This document shows, piece after piece, positions 27,352-36,046 of a DNA stretch of 64,000 nt (positions within the stretch are counted from its first letter, which is position 1; each line of letters begins with the position of its first letter). The notes under the pieces are model-generated. The model did not search any database. It worked only from the letters and a program-made list of their open reading frames with translations, and was not told the origin of the DNA. Origin of the DNA: Aquimonas sp. (lineage in GTDB: Bacteria > Pseudomonadota > Gammaproteobacteria > Xanthomonadales > Xanthomonadaceae). The DNA is taken from contig JAKOMQ010000019.1 in NCBI GenBank assembly GCA_022241605.1, positions 1-64,000 on the forward strand, written 5' to 3'. Position numbers and translations under genes: made by a program.

Positions 27352-27541
27352 GGATTCGGGAATGGGGATTGGGGATTTGCTGGGCTTCCGCCAGTCCGAG
27401 CGCTGAGGGGGCCCAACTGCACGGGAAAAACGAACGCTCGGTCGACGCGCGGTGCCGCGCGCGCACGGGATGGCTTGCGGCCGGACTGACTGGCCTCAGT
27501 CCGCTTTCGACGAATCCCGAATCCCCAATCCCGAATCCCCG
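27352..27541. repeat. Paired GGGATTC/GAATCCC heptamer arrays, element 1
   Basis: A G-rich array (GGATTCGGGAATGGGGATTG, from about 27353) is followed about 127 bases later by the inverse C-rich array (GAATCCCGAATCCCCAATCC, from about 27510). The two arms are imperfect inverted repeats of 30-35 bases. The right arm lies inside the 3' end of murJ. The enclosed spacer has no gene and does not resemble the spacers of the three similar elements at 29178, 38258 and 52031. Confidence 0.75.
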
Positions 27542-29139
27542 CTCTCAGCCATGTCCCGCGGCCGAAAGCCGAGCGCCAGCATTGCCAGTGCGAACACCAC
27601 GGCACCGCCGCCGACCAGGGCGGACAGGCGCCACACGCGGCCGAGTGCGCCGTAGTCGCCGAAGTCCGGCCACAGCTCGCGACCAGCCAGCAGGGCGGCG
27701 GCCATGGCCAGGCAGGCCAGGCTGAGACGCAGCAGGTGGCGGCCCCAGCCCGGCAGCGGCTGGTAGAGGCCGCGGGCGCGCAGCACGCGCCAGAGCAGGA
27801 CCAGGTTGAGCCAGCCCGAGCAGACGCTGGCCAGCGACAGGGCGAGATGCAGGCCTGGCAGCGCGGCAAGCCGCTGGAACACGCCGAGGCCGGGTTCGAA
27901 CTCGTCGGCACGCCACCACAGCAGCAGGGCCAGGAAACCGAAGTTGAAGGCCATGTTGGAGACCATGGCGATGATGCCGATCTTGACCGGGGTGGCGGTG
28001 TCCTGGCGGGCGTAGAACGCCGGCGCCACCACCTTGATCAGGATGAAGGCCGGCAGGCCGGCGCTGACCGTCATCAGCGCCATCGCCACCATCCGCGTAT
28101 CGAAAGCGCCAAAGGCGCCGTACTGGAACAGGGTGGCCAGAATCGGAGTTGCCAGCAGGGCGAGGCCGAGCATCGCAGGCAGCGCGATCAGCAGGGCGAG
28201 GCGCAGGCCCCAGTCCAGCGCGCGCATGTAGCCCTGCACGTCGGTGGACACGTGATGACGCGACAGCGCCGGCAGGATCACCGTGCCCAGCGCCACCCCG
28301 AACAGGCCCAGCGGAAACTCGACCAGGCGATCGGTATAGCTCAGCCAAGTCTGCGAGCCCTCGACCAGGTAGGCGGCGATGACCGTGTCCAGCAGCAGAT
28401 TGACCTGCGCCACCGAACTGCCGAACAGCGTGGGCAGCATCAGCCACATCACCCGCCGCACGCCGGCGTGGGCCCCTCCCCAGCGCGGCCACACCAGCAG
28501 GTCGAGCTGGCGCAGCGCCGGAAACTGCAGCAGCAGCTGCAGCACGCCGGCCAACAGCACCGCGTAGCCAAGGGCCAGGATTGGAACCTCCAGACGCGGC
28601 GCCAGCAGCCAGGCGCCCGCGATCATGCAGAGGTTGAGGATCAGCGGGGTGGCCGCAGGCAGTGCGAAGCGTCCGAACGTGTTGAGCGCGCCACCCGCCA
28701 GCGCGGTCAGCGACACGAACAGCAGGAACGGAAAGGTCAGCCGCAGCAGATCCGCGATCAAGCCGGCCTTGACCGGATCAGCCGCGCTCGACGGAGAGAA
28801 CAGCTGGCCGATCTGCGGCGCGAACAGCATGCCCAGTGCAGTCACCACCAGCAGCACCGCACCCAGGGTGCCGGCGGTGCGCGCAATCAACTCGCGCAGC
28901 TCGGCCTGCTCGCGGGTCAGCTTGTACTCGGTGAACACCGGCACGAAGGCCAGCGAGAACGAGCCTTCGGCAAACAGCCGGCGGAAGAAATTGGGGATCC
29001 GGAACGCCACCGCGAACGCATCGGTGGCGGTGGATGCGCCAAAAGTCCAGGCCAGCACCATCTCCCGCACCAGCCCGAGGATGCGCGAGAGGAAGGTCGG
29101 GCCGCTGAAGGAAGCGAGTGAGCGTAGGAGCGAGGGCAT
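27496..29139 (-). CDS. murJ: Lipid II flippase MurJ (MviN family)
   Basis: 547 residues from the ATG at 29139. This polytopic inner-membrane protein moves lipid II across the membrane for peptidoglycan synthesis. The N-terminal signature is TFLSRILGLVREMVLAWTFG and FRIPNFFRRLFAEGSFS, with the conserved arginines and the EGS motif; about 14 hydrophobic segments follow. The last residues (MAESGDSGLGIRDSSKAD) are encoded by a GAATCCC repeat arm and are not part of the family, so the native end was replaced by the element. The gene lies upstream of ribF-ileS-lspA on the same strand but is separated from ribF by element 1. Confidence 0.95.
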   Translation of the reverse strand: MPSLLRSLASFSGPTFLSRILGLVREMVLAWTFGASTATDAFAVAFRIPNFFRRLFAEGSFSLAFVPVFTEYKLTREQAELRELIARTAGTLGAVLLVVTALGMLFAPQIGQLFSPSSAADPVKAGLIADLLRLTFPFLLFVSLTALAGGALNTFGRFALPAATPLILNLCMIAGAWLLAPRLEVPILALGYAVLLAGVLQLLLQFPALRQLDLLVWPRWGGAHAGVRRVMWLMLPTLFGSSVAQVNLLLDTVIAAYLVEGSQTWLSYTDRLVEFPLGLFGVALGTVILPALSRHHVSTDVQGYMRALDWGLRLALLIALPAMLGLALLATPILATLFQYGAFGAFDTRMVAMALMTVSAGLPAFILIKVVAPAFYARQDTATPVKIGIIAMVSNMAFNFGFLALLLWWRADEFEPGLGVFQRLAALPGLHLALSLASVCSGWLNLVLLWRVLRARGLYQPLPGWGRHLLRLSLACLAMAAALLAGRELWPDFGDYGALGRVWRLSALVGGGAVVFALAMLALGFRPRDMAESGDSGLGIRDSSKAD

Positions 29140-29177
29140 TCTTTCGGCTGCGCCGGCGCGGCGGCTGGCGCCGCCGC

Positions 29178-29414
29178 GCGGGGATTCGGGATTCGGGATT
29201 GGGGATTCGTGAAGCCGGGTACCGCTGGGGCCGCAGTTTGGACGGACCTGTCCTTATCAGGGAAAGCGCTACAGGCTAACGCAGGCCGGGCCGGGAACAG
29301 TGGCGGCTGCCGGGCATGCAAAGGCAAAGACGGGACAACGAGGCACGCAATAGGGGGCCGCCAGACCAGCCCAACCTTCGGTCGAATCCCGAATCCCGAC
29401 TCCCGAATCCCATC
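29178..29414. repeat. Paired GGGATTC/GAATCCC heptamer arrays, element 2
   Basis: Left arm GGGATTCGGGATTCGGGATT (about 29180-29209); right arm GAATCCCGAATCCCGACTCC (about 29386-29412); spacer of about 170 bases. It sits between the murJ start and the rpsT promoter in a 368-base region that otherwise contains no gene. Arm polarity is the same as in the other three elements: G-rich arm first on the plus strand. Confidence 0.75.
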
Positions 29415-29433
29415 CGGGCGCCTGGCGCCCGGA

Positions 29434-29462
29434 TTGACGCGCCCCCGCGTCCCCCGCATACT
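29434..29462 (+). promoter_or_regulatory. Predicted rpsT promoter
   Basis: TTGACG at 29434-29439 and CATACT at 29457-29462 are separated by 17 bases, giving a short leader of about 40 bases before the rpsT TTG. It lies just right of repeat element 2. Prediction from consensus only. Confidence 0.5.
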
Positions 29463-29507
29463 TGCGCGTCTTGTCCCGCCTTTCCGCTACGCCTCGAGGA
29501 GTCTCCC

Positions 29508-29771
29508 TTGGCCAATATCAAATCCGCTAAGAAGCGCGCGAAGCAGTCCGAAGTTCGCCGCGCCCGCAACGCCAGCGCCCGCTCCATGGTGCGCACCACC
29601 ATCAAGAAGGTCATCAAGGCGATCGACACCGGCGCCGCCGATGCCGCCCGCGCGGCCCTTGCCGCTGCCGAGCCGGTGCTGGACCGCTACGCGTCCCGCG
29701 GCCTGATCCACAAGAACAAAGCCGCACGCCACAAGAGCCGCCTCACGGCGCGCATCAAGGCGATGGCGTAA
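29508..29771 (+). CDS. rpsT: 30S ribosomal protein S20
   Basis: 87 residues, initiated at a TTG at 29508 with GAGGAG seven bases upstream. The product [20 protein letters not shown], then [19 protein letters not shown] and [20 protein letters not shown], is full-length S20, which binds 16S rRNA in the small subunit. E. coli rpsT also uses UUG, where the weak start is linked to autoregulation by S20, so the TTG here is probably the true start. It is followed by a strong terminator. Confidence 0.96.
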   Translation: MANIKSAKKRAKQSEVRRARNASARSMVRTTIKKVIKAIDTGAADAARAALAAAEPVLDRYASRGLIHKNKAARHKSRLTARIKAMA

Positions 29772-29804
29772 CCAATCGAGCCGGAAGCGGTTCGGGACAC
29801 GAGA

Positions 29805-29828
29805 AGCCGGCCTCAGGGCCGGCTTTTT
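29805..29828 (+). terminator. Rho-independent terminator of rpsT
   Basis: AGCCGGCC and GGCCGGCT form an 8-bp stem with a short loop, followed by TTTT. It lies about 33 bases after the rpsT stop. Confidence 0.9.
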
Positions 29829-30306
29829 CGTGTCTGTCGGTCACCGACTGCAGGAAAAACCGCAGCCGCAGGCGTCCGGCCTTGCTGGGGCAGCCGCAAA
29901 ACGAAACGGGAGCCACTGGGGCTCCCGTCAAACCGGCTCATGTTGCCGGCATTGTGTTCTTGTTGTCGGCGCCACTGCTGCGGTCGCTCGGCTGTTGGGC
30001 GCTCGCCAAAGGCATCGCCTTCGGTTGGCGGGGGCAAGACTAACCCAGGCCGGAAGCTTATGCAACACTTGAGCTACCATCTGTAAGCAACTGATTTGTA
30101 TGGCGCCCGGCACGCTGGTTCAATGCGGCTGAGAAAATCCAGAGGCGGTAGCGAGCGTGTCGCGGGGCGTTCGTGGCACGCCGCGCTGCGCGAATTCAGG
30201 TGATTTCGGCGAGCCGGATGAGCGGAGTATTCGCATAGCGCGTCGCCCCCCCGTGCGCCCAACGCCGGCCACGGCAGGCGCATGGCTCCCACATGACACC
30301 GGCGTC
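29829..30306. other. Intergenic region with hairpin and dispersed repeat
   Basis: A second hairpin, CGGGAGCC with GGCTCCCG and a five-base loop, lies at 29907-29927. From about 30157 to 30274 there is a sequence that recurs in diverged form at 35150-35274. No coding region is supported. The region separates rpsT from the convergent end of pyrF. Confidence 0.55.
30157..30274. repeat. Diverged dispersed repeat, copy 1
   Basis: About 118 bases sharing GTCGCGGGGCG, a GTGGCA-GCCG block, GGCGAGCC, an ATGA-CG-AG-ATTCGC block, AGCGCG and a final CGGCCAC with 35150-35274, in the same order and orientation. By eye about 70% of positions match. It is not coding. Confidence 0.55.
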
Positions 30307-31017
30307 TCAGCGAGGCAGCGCCAGCTCGATCTCGTCCACGATCACCTCCGCGGCGACGCGCGGATCGGCGGCGCGCCGGATCGGACGCCCCACCACGATG
30401 TAGTCCGCGCCGGACTCGAAAGCCTCGGCCACGCTGACCGTGCGCTTCTGGTCGTCGCCCGCTGCGCCTGCAGGGCGAATTCCGGGACAGACAATCAGAA
30501 AGTCCTTGCCGCGCGCCGCGCGCAACGCGTGCGCCTCCTGTCCGGACGCGATCACGCCATGGCAGCCGGCGGCCTGAGCCAGCGAAGATCGGGCAAGAGC
30601 CTGCTCTGCAGGGCTGCGCGTGATCCCGTCTGCCGCCAGATCCTCGGTATCCATCGAAGTGAGTACGGTCACCGCCAGAATCTTCATGGCGCCGGCCGCC
30701 TCGGCGGCGGCGCGCATCATCGCCGGCTGCTGGCCGTGGATCGTGCAGAAGTCCACCGGCCAGCGCGACAGCCCGCGAACCGCGTGACCGACCGTGGCCG
30801 GCACGTCGTGGTACTTCAGATCCACGAACACGCGTTTGCCCTGCTCCGCCAGATGCTCCAGCACGCGAAAGTAGTCGCCGGAGGCCAGCAGTTCCATGCC
30901 GATCTTGTAGAACACAACGCTGTCGCCGAGGCGCTCCACCCACTCGCGCGCCTCGACCGCCGAAGAGACATCAAGGGCGAAGATCAGTCGCTGGCGCGCG
31001 GGGATGCTGGGGCTCAC
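30307..31017 (-). CDS. pyrF: Orotidine 5'-phosphate decarboxylase
   Basis: 236 residues. The GTG at 31017 is chosen over a TTG four codons upstream because GGAG lies six bases before it. It converts OMP to UMP, the last step of pyrimidine nucleotide synthesis. Signatures: [29 protein letters not shown], and the catalytic [17 protein letters not shown] (Asp-x-Lys-x-x-Asp). The phosphate-binding end is VCPGIRP and [17 protein letters not shown]. It is a single gene between rpsT and the acyl-CoA operon. Confidence 0.95.
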   Translation of the reverse strand: MSPSIPARQRLIFALDVSSAVEAREWVERLGDSVVFYKIGMELLASGDYFRVLEHLAEQGKRVFVDLKYHDVPATVGHAVRGLSRWPVDFCTIHGQQPAMMRAAAEAAGAMKILAVTVLTSMDTEDLAADGITRSPAEQALARSSLAQAAGCHGVIASGQEAHALRAARGKDFLIVCPGIRPAGAAGDDQKRTVSVAEAFESGADYIVVGRPIRRAADPRVAAEVIVDEIELALPR

Positions 31018-31065
31018 AGGGCACTCCAATACCGGGGACCGGCAAAGTGTAGTGCAGGCCGGCGA

Positions 31066-31914
31066 TCAGCCCGCACGCTGCAGGATCTGATCGCGCAGCC
31101 GCACCAGCGCTGGCCCGACCTCATCGACCAGCCGCTCCCGGGTCATGCTGTAGACCGGACCGTTGACCGACAGCGCCAGCACGCGCTCTCCACCCTGCAG
31201 GGGCAGGGGCGTACCGACCGCATACAGCTCGGGCTTCCAATCGCCCAAGGAGAACACGAAGCCGTGCCGCGAATGGTCGTCGCGCGCGGCCTCCACGCCC
31301 TCACGCAGCACCGCCCGCTCGGCCCGCGGCAAGCGCGGCAGCAGCGCGCTCATGGCGCGCTCGAAACGGATCTCGTCGAGACCCGCAAGATAGGCACGCC
31401 CCAGCGCCGTGGTGCCGTGCGGCAGGCGCTCTCCCACCTCGCGGCGCATATGGAAGGCCTGGCTGCCGTGGCAGACCTCGAGGACCACCATCTGGGTCTG
31501 GTCGAGCGCGCCAAGGATCACCGTGGCCTGGACCTTGTCTGCCAGCTCCTGCATCAGCGGCCGAGCCACGCTGCGCACGTCCTCGCCCGCAAGGAAGGCA
31601 TGGCCAAGGGCCAGCACGCTGGCGCCAAGCGCGTACTTTTCGAGCTTCTGCGAGTGCTCCAGATAGCCCAGCCGGGTCAAGGTGAAGGTCAAACGCGATA
31701 CGGTCGGCCGCGGCAGTCCGGTGCGGCTGGCGATCTCGCTGTTGGCCAGCCAGCGCTCGCTGCGCTTGAAGCAGCGCAGGATGGCGAGACCGCGCGCCAG
31801 CGCAGTCACGAAGCGGCGATCAAGTGCCTCTTCGGCGCGGATGCCGGCCTCGGTGGCCAAGGCCTCGTCGGCGGGAGCGTTGTCCATGGATGTGATGTGC
31901 TGCCGATTGGTCAT
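31066..31914 (-). CDS. IclR-family transcriptional regulator
   Basis: 282 residues. The N-terminal winged helix-turn-helix ([20 protein letters not shown], then [20 protein letters not shown]) spans about 40-100. The C-terminal IclR effector domain has [13 protein letters not shown] and [20 protein letters not shown] with [20 protein letters not shown]. Members bind small organic acids or acyl derivatives. It is the last gene of the SDR/APH/acyl-CoA dehydrogenase operon and overlaps the dehydrogenase by four bases, so it probably regulates that operon, responding to its substrate. Confidence 0.9.
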   Translation of the reverse strand: MTNRQHITSMDNAPADEALATEAGIRAEEALDRRFVTALARGLAILRCFKRSERWLANSEIASRTGLPRPTVSRLTFTLTRLGYLEHSQKLEKYALGASVLALGHAFLAGEDVRSVARPLMQELADKVQATVILGALDQTQMVVLEVCHGSQAFHMRREVGERLPHGTTALGRAYLAGLDEIRFERAMSALLPRLPRAERAVLREGVEAARDDHSRHGFVFSLGDWKPELYAVGTPLPLQGGERVLALSVNGPVYSMTRERLVDEVGPALVRLRDQILQRAG

Positions 31915-33155
31915 TGGTCTTTGGATCCCTGCGTCTGGCTGCTCCAGCGTTTGAGCTCGAGCTTGGCGATCTGGTTGCGATGGACCTCGTCGGGCCCATC
32001 CGCGAGCCGCAGGGTACGCGCCATCGCGTAGGCATACGCGAGCGGAAAGTCATTACTCACGCCACCGCCGCCGTGTACCTGGATGGCCCAGTCGATGACC
32101 TGGCAGGCCATGTCCGGCGCAGCTACCTTGATCATCGCGATCTCCTTGGCCGCGACCTTGTTGCCAACGGTGTCCATCTTCCAGGCGGCATTGAGCGTGA
32201 GCAGCCGGGCCTGATCGATCAGGATCCGCGCCTGCGCAATGCGCTCTCGGGTTACGCCCTGCTCCGCCACGCTCTTGCCGAAGGCGCTGCGCGACAGCGC
32301 GCGCTTGCACAGCAGCTCCAGTGCGCGCTCGGCCAGGCCGATCAGGCGCATGCAGTGGTGGATGCGGCCGGGCCCAAGGCGCCCCTGCGCGATCTCGAAG
32401 CCACGACCTTCGCCGAGCAGGATGTTTTCGGCGGGCACGCGCACGTTGTCGAACACGATCTCGCCGTGGCCGTGAGGGGCGTCGTCATAGCCGAATACCG
32501 GCAGGTGGCGCAGCAGCTGTACGCCGGGCGTGTCCATCGGCACCAGGATCATCGACTGCCGCAGGTGCGGACTCGGATGATCCGGCTGGCTTTGGCCCAT
32601 CACGATCAGGATCCGGCAGCGTGGATCATTGGCGCCCGAGCTCCACCACTTGCGGCCGTTGATGCGGTAGTGGTCGCCGTCGCGCTCGATGCGCGTGCGG
32701 ATCTGGGTGGCGTCCGATGAGGCCACCTCGGGCTCGGTCATAGCGAAGCAGCTGCGGATCTCGCCGGCCAGCAGGGGCGTGAGCCACTGCGCCTGCTGCG
32801 CCGGCGTGCCGTAGCGCTCCAGCACCTCCATGTTGCCGGTGTCGGGCGCGCTGCAGTTGAACACCTCGGGCGCGATCGATGAGCGCCCCATCAGCTCGCA
32901 CAGCGGCGCGTATTCGGCGTTGGTCAGGCCGGCACCGCGCGAAGACTCGGGCAGGAACAGATTCCACAGCCCGGCCGCTTTCGCCTTGGCCTTGAGCGTC
33001 TCGACCACGCGGGTGGGCACCCAGGCATTGCCGGCACGCCGGTTGGCCTCGACCTCGTCGAAGAAGGCCGCCTCGTTGGGATAGACCTCGGCCTGCAGGA
33101 AGGCCTCGACGCGAACCATCAGGTCTTGCGTGCGCTGCGAGTAGCTGAAGTCCAT
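31911..33155 (-). CDS. Acyl-CoA dehydrogenase family protein
   Basis: 414 residues from the ATG at 33155, shared with the stop of the kinase-like gene (TGATG). It is an FAD-dependent enzyme making 2-enoyl-CoA. Signatures are [20 protein letters not shown], the FAD-binding [16 protein letters not shown], the [20 protein letters not shown] helix, [13 protein letters not shown] and [20 protein letters not shown]. The form resembles the ACAD10/11-like group that works with an APH-type kinase on 4-hydroxyacyl-CoA. The neighbouring kinase-like gene supports this, though the substrate is inferred. Confidence 0.9.
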   Translation of the reverse strand: MDFSYSQRTQDLMVRVEAFLQAEVYPNEAAFFDEVEANRRAGNAWVPTRVVETLKAKAKAAGLWNLFLPESSRGAGLTNAEYAPLCELMGRSSIAPEVFNCSAPDTGNMEVLERYGTPAQQAQWLTPLLAGEIRSCFAMTEPEVASSDATQIRTRIERDGDHYRINGRKWWSSGANDPRCRILIVMGQSQPDHPSPHLRQSMILVPMDTPGVQLLRHLPVFGYDDAPHGHGEIVFDNVRVPAENILLGEGRGFEIAQGRLGPGRIHHCMRLIGLAERALELLCKRALSRSAFGKSVAEQGVTRERIAQARILIDQARLLTLNAAWKMDTVGNKVAAKEIAMIKVAAPDMACQVIDWAIQVHGGGGVSNDFPLAYAYAMARTLRLADGPDEVHRNQIAKLELKRWSSQTQGSKDQ

Positions 33156-34222
33156 CAGGGTGTTTCCTTCTGCGCGATCGCCCAGGCCAGCTCGGCCAAG
33201 GGCACGGCCTGTCGGCCCATTTCCGCCCCCTTGCTGGAGGCGGCGTTGCCGGCCAGCGCTCGGGCGAGCACGCCCTGCAGGATCGCGGCGAGCCGGAACA
33301 GGTTGAAGACGAGGTAGGTGTTCCAATGCGCCGGGCGCCCATCGCTGCTGATTTCGACGCCAGCGATTCGACAGTACTCGGCGATGTATTCGGCTTCGCT
33401 CGGAATACCGAGCGCTTCGATGTCGACGCCTGCCAGGCCGCGGAAGCCCGCAGCCGGCATGCGCCAGGTCAGTGTGCTGTAGGCGAAGTCGACCAGCGGA
33501 TCGCCCAGCGTCGACAGCTCCCAGTCCAACAGGGCGCGGATCTCGATGGCCTCGGGCGCGAAAATGAAATTGTCCAGCCGCAGATCGCCATGGACGATGC
33601 GCACCGCATTCGGTGGCGGCAGGTGCGCCGGCAGCCACTCGATCAGACGCTCCATCGCAGGAATCGGCGGCGCCTCGGAGGCCTGGTACTGGCGGGTCCA
33701 GCGGCTGGTCTGACGTTCCAGGTAGTTTCCCGGAGCGCCGTAGTCGTCCAGTCCCACTGCCGCCGGCTCGATCGCATGCAGGGCGGCAATGCTACGCGCG
33801 ATGGACAAGAAGGCCTCACGTCGCTGACCAGGTTCAAGCTCAGGCAGTTTCGGATCCCAGAACACCCGGCCTTCTACGTGACGCATCACGTAGAAGACGG
33901 TGCCAATGACGGAATCGTCCTCGCACAGGGCCAGTGCTTCCGCGACCGGCACAGCGCTGCCGTCGAGCGCGCGGATCACCCGGTACTCGCGGTCGACCGC
34001 GTGCGCGGATGGCAGCAGCTTGCCGGGCGGCTTGCGCCGCAGCACCAGGCGCTGATCGCCCACTTCGAGGTAATAGGTTGGGTTGCTCTGGCCACCCTCG
34101 AACTGCCAGAGCTTGAGTTCGCCGTCGAGCCCGAGGGTTCGCTGCAGCCAGCTCGACAGCGCGGCCTCTTCGATACGGTGCGCCGCGCGCACTGCAGTAA
34201 CGCCGGCAGGCAGGCCCGCCAT
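33155..34222 (-). CDS. APH/ACAD10-type phosphotransferase
   Basis: 355 residues. Aminoglycoside-phosphotransferase fold: [20 protein letters not shown], a lysine-containing [20 protein letters not shown], the catalytic loop [13 protein letters not shown] (HGDxxxxN) and [18 protein letters not shown], where the DWE of the metal-binding motif is clear. In animals, ACAD10/11 fuse such a kinase to an acyl-CoA dehydrogenase and phosphorylate the hydroxyl of 4-hydroxyacyl-CoA. Here the two are separate, overlapping genes, so a role in hydroxy-fatty-acid breakdown is more likely than drug resistance. It overlaps the SDR stop by one base. Confidence 0.85.
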   Translation of the reverse strand: MAGLPAGVTAVRAAHRIEEAALSSWLQRTLGLDGELKLWQFEGGQSNPTYYLEVGDQRLVLRRKPPGKLLPSAHAVDREYRVIRALDGSAVPVAEALALCEDDSVIGTVFYVMRHVEGRVFWDPKLPELEPGQRREAFLSIARSIAALHAIEPAAVGLDDYGAPGNYLERQTSRWTRQYQASEAPPIPAMERLIEWLPAHLPPPNAVRIVHGDLRLDNFIFAPEAIEIRALLDWELSTLGDPLVDFAYSTLTWRMPAAGFRGLAGVDIEALGIPSEAEYIAEYCRIAGVEISSDGRPAHWNTYLVFNLFRLAAILQGVLARALAGNAASSKGAEMGRQAVPLAELAWAIAQKETP

Positions 34223-34998
34223 CAGAGCACGCTCATGCCGCCGTCAACGGCGATGTTCTGGCCGTTGATGTGGGCCGAGGCATCCGAGGCAAGCAGCACG
34301 GCCAGGCCCTTGAGGTCTTCTTCGCCACCCATCTGGCCGCGCGGGGTCAGCCGGGTCAGCAGCTCGTGGGAGCGCTCGATGATCTTGTCGGCCATCTTGC
34401 TGCTGAAGAAGCCCGGGCAGATCCCGTTGACGGTGATACCGCGGCCGCCCCACTCGGCAGCAAGCGCGCGCGTGAGGTTGACCACCGCGCCCTTGCTGGC
34501 GTGATACGCGGCCGCGCACAGCACTTCGGGCGGCGAAGCGCCCAAGCCAGCCACTGACGATACGTTGATGATGCGACCCTTGCCCTGCGGCAGCAGGCAG
34601 CGGCGGGCCACCTCTTGGGTCAGCGCGAAGAGCGCATTCAAATTGAGGTCGACGACCTTGGCCCAAGCCTCGGGCGGGTGCTCCTCTGCGCGCGCCCCCC
34701 ATGTGGCGCCAGCGTTGTTGACCAGAATATCGATGCGGCCGAAACGCGCCAGCGCGGCATCCACCAGGGTGGCAGCCGCACCCGGCTTGGCGATATCCAA
34801 GGGCACGGCCAGCACCGCGGCGCCGCCGCTTTCCAGATGCGCCTGCGCCTGAGCCAGTTCCTCGGCCTTGCGCGCAGTAATAACGAGCTTCGCCCCCATT
34901 TCGCCCAAGCCCTCGGCGATCTGCAGTCCAAGCCCGCGCGAGCCGCCGGTGATGATGGCAACGCGGCCGTCGAGTTCAAAAAGTTGACGTACACCCAT
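34222..34998 (-). CDS. Short-chain dehydrogenase/reductase
   Basis: 258 residues from the ATG at 34998. NAD(P)-binding Rossmann oxidoreductase: IITGGSRGLGLQIAEGLGEM near residue 15, LVNNAGATWG, the catalytic set NVSSVAGLG (Ser) with AAYHASKGAVVNL (Tyr-x-x-x-Lys), and the C-terminal INGQNIAVDGGMSVL. All catalytic residues are present. It is the first gene of the four-gene operon; a hydroxyacyl or ketoacyl substrate is likely from context but not shown by sequence. A 636-base intergenic region lies upstream. Confidence 0.9.
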   Translation of the reverse strand: MGVRQLFELDGRVAIITGGSRGLGLQIAEGLGEMGAKLVITARKAEELAQAQAHLESGGAAVLAVPLDIAKPGAAATLVDAALARFGRIDILVNNAGATWGARAEEHPPEAWAKVVDLNLNALFALTQEVARRCLLPQGKGRIINVSSVAGLGASPPEVLCAAAYHASKGAVVNLTRALAAEWGGRGITVNGICPGFFSSKMADKIIERSHELLTRLTPRGQMGGEEDLKGLAVLLASDASAHINGQNIAVDGGMSVL

Positions 34999-35149
34999 GC
35001 TGGGTTCTCCGTGGGATCAGGACGTTTGATGTTCCGCAATGCAGACGAGCATTCTGCCTCGCGAGGCCTCAAAGCATACCCGCCGGCTGCCTGCGGCGCA
35101 GCGCACCCGCGCCAAGTGGGCCCAGAGCGGGTGAGAACACCTGGACGCC

Positions 35150-35274
35150 ATGGCGAGGGCGTCGCGGGGCGGTGGTGGCAAGCCGTGCAGCGAATGCAAG
35201 GGCGTTTGGCGAGCCAAATGACCGCAGAATTCGCGCAGCGCGCTGTCGCCACGAGCGTCCAGCGGCGGCCACAG
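35150..35274. repeat. Diverged dispersed repeat, copy 2
   Basis: Second copy of the non-coding repeat described at 30157-30274, same strand. The best conserved stretch is GTCGCGGGGCG at 35161-35171. It is not associated with any mobile gene here. Confidence 0.55.
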
Positions 35275-35514
35275 TAGGGAGTTGGTTTGGTCACGTGCTC
35301 TCACCCCAGCCAACGCACTCCAGGGCCTGCCAAAAACGCCGCTGCGCGTGACCTTTCAAATGGAGCGCGGACGCAGGGGCGTATCACTCAACGCCTGATC
35401 AGGTGCCTGCGCTCGGCATGACAGCGCTGTCGCCGCGCGCCTGCCGGACCCGGCAAAAAGCCAAAACCGGCCTCTACCAAGGTCCTGTTGATCCCAATAC
35501 TGCGGGTCGGATGA

Positions 35515-35543
35515 TTGCCGGAATCATGAATCCGGGGTATAAA
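35515..35543 (+). promoter_or_regulatory. Predicted promoter of the H-NS-like gene
   Basis: TTGCCG at 35515-35520 and TATAAA at 35538-35543 are exactly 17 bases apart. A leader of about 85 bases follows to the ATG at 35635. This is the best sigma-70-type match seen in the window, fitting a highly expressed nucleoid protein. Confidence 0.65.
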
Positions 35544-35634
35544 CCGCGGTATCCGCGCGGAGGCGCGGATTCGCGGAAAACAGCGCAGCGCGGAAAACCG
35601 CGAAAAACCGAATACGCCCTGAAAGGAGTTACCG

Positions 35635-35952
35635 ATGTCTCTCGATCTTGAAAATATGAGCCCGCAGGAACTGGACGCCCTCATTGCACGCGCTGCCGAA
35701 GCCAAGCGTACGGTGCAGAAACGCCGTATCAATGACGTGCGCAAAAAGCTGACCCAGATCGCCAAGGATGAGGGCTACTCGATCGAGGAGCTGTTTGGCG
35801 GCGGCCGCAAGGGCGGCAAAGGCAGCGTAGCGGTGAAGTTTTCGAACCCCGCCAATCCGGATCAGACCTGGAGCGGACGCGGCAAGCGCCCGAACTGGTT
35901 CAAGGATGCACTTGCGGCAGGTGCTTCCGAGGACTCGCTCCGAGTCGGCTGA
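35635..35952 (+). CDS. H-NS-family nucleoid-associated protein
   Basis: 105 residues, with AAAGGAG six bases before the ATG. The N-terminal half is a coiled-coil oligomerisation region (LENMSPQELDALIARAAEAK onward). The C-terminal DNA-binding part has KFSNPANPDQTWSGRGKRPN, matching the conserved YxNPxNPxxTWSGRGxxP motif of the H-NS/BpH3/XrvA group that binds AT-rich DNA. It probably silences transferred genes and organises the chromosome. It is monocistronic, with its own promoter and terminator. Confidence 0.93.
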   Translation: MSLDLENMSPQELDALIARAAEAKRTVQKRRINDVRKKLTQIAKDEGYSIEELFGGGRKGGKGSVAVKFSNPANPDQTWSGRGKRPNWFKDALAAGASEDSLRVG

Positions 35953-35973
35953 AGCTTACGCAGCGGCTTCGCC

Positions 35974-36004
35974 AAAACGCCGGCCATTGGCCGGCGTTTT
36001 GTTT
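35974..36004 (+). terminator. Rho-independent terminator of the H-NS-like gene
   Basis: AAAACGCCGGCC and GGCCGGCGTTTT form a 12-bp stem with an ATT loop, followed by GTTTT. The symmetry means it could also stop the convergent exporter gene. Confidence 0.92.
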
Positions 36005-36046
36005 TGGGGCGTGGTAGACACGCAACGAACACAGCCGGACGCCACC

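Larger units (their letters stand above)
34999..35634. other. Divergent intergenic region, SDR operon / H-NS-like gene
   Basis: 636 bases without a supported gene. It holds the diverged repeat at 35150-35274 and the predicted H-NS-like promoter at 35515-35543. The leader of the H-NS-like gene has GC-rich and A-rich alternation (GCGGAAAACAGCGC, CGGAAAACCGCGAAAAACCG) that may bend and bind its own product; that is inference. The SDR operon promoter should lie near the left end and was not identified. Confidence 0.5.

Noticed and set aside
33155-34222. Aminoglycoside resistance gene
   Set aside because: The APH fold is present, but the tight operon with an acyl-CoA dehydrogenase and an SDR points to an ACAD10/11-type metabolic kinase.
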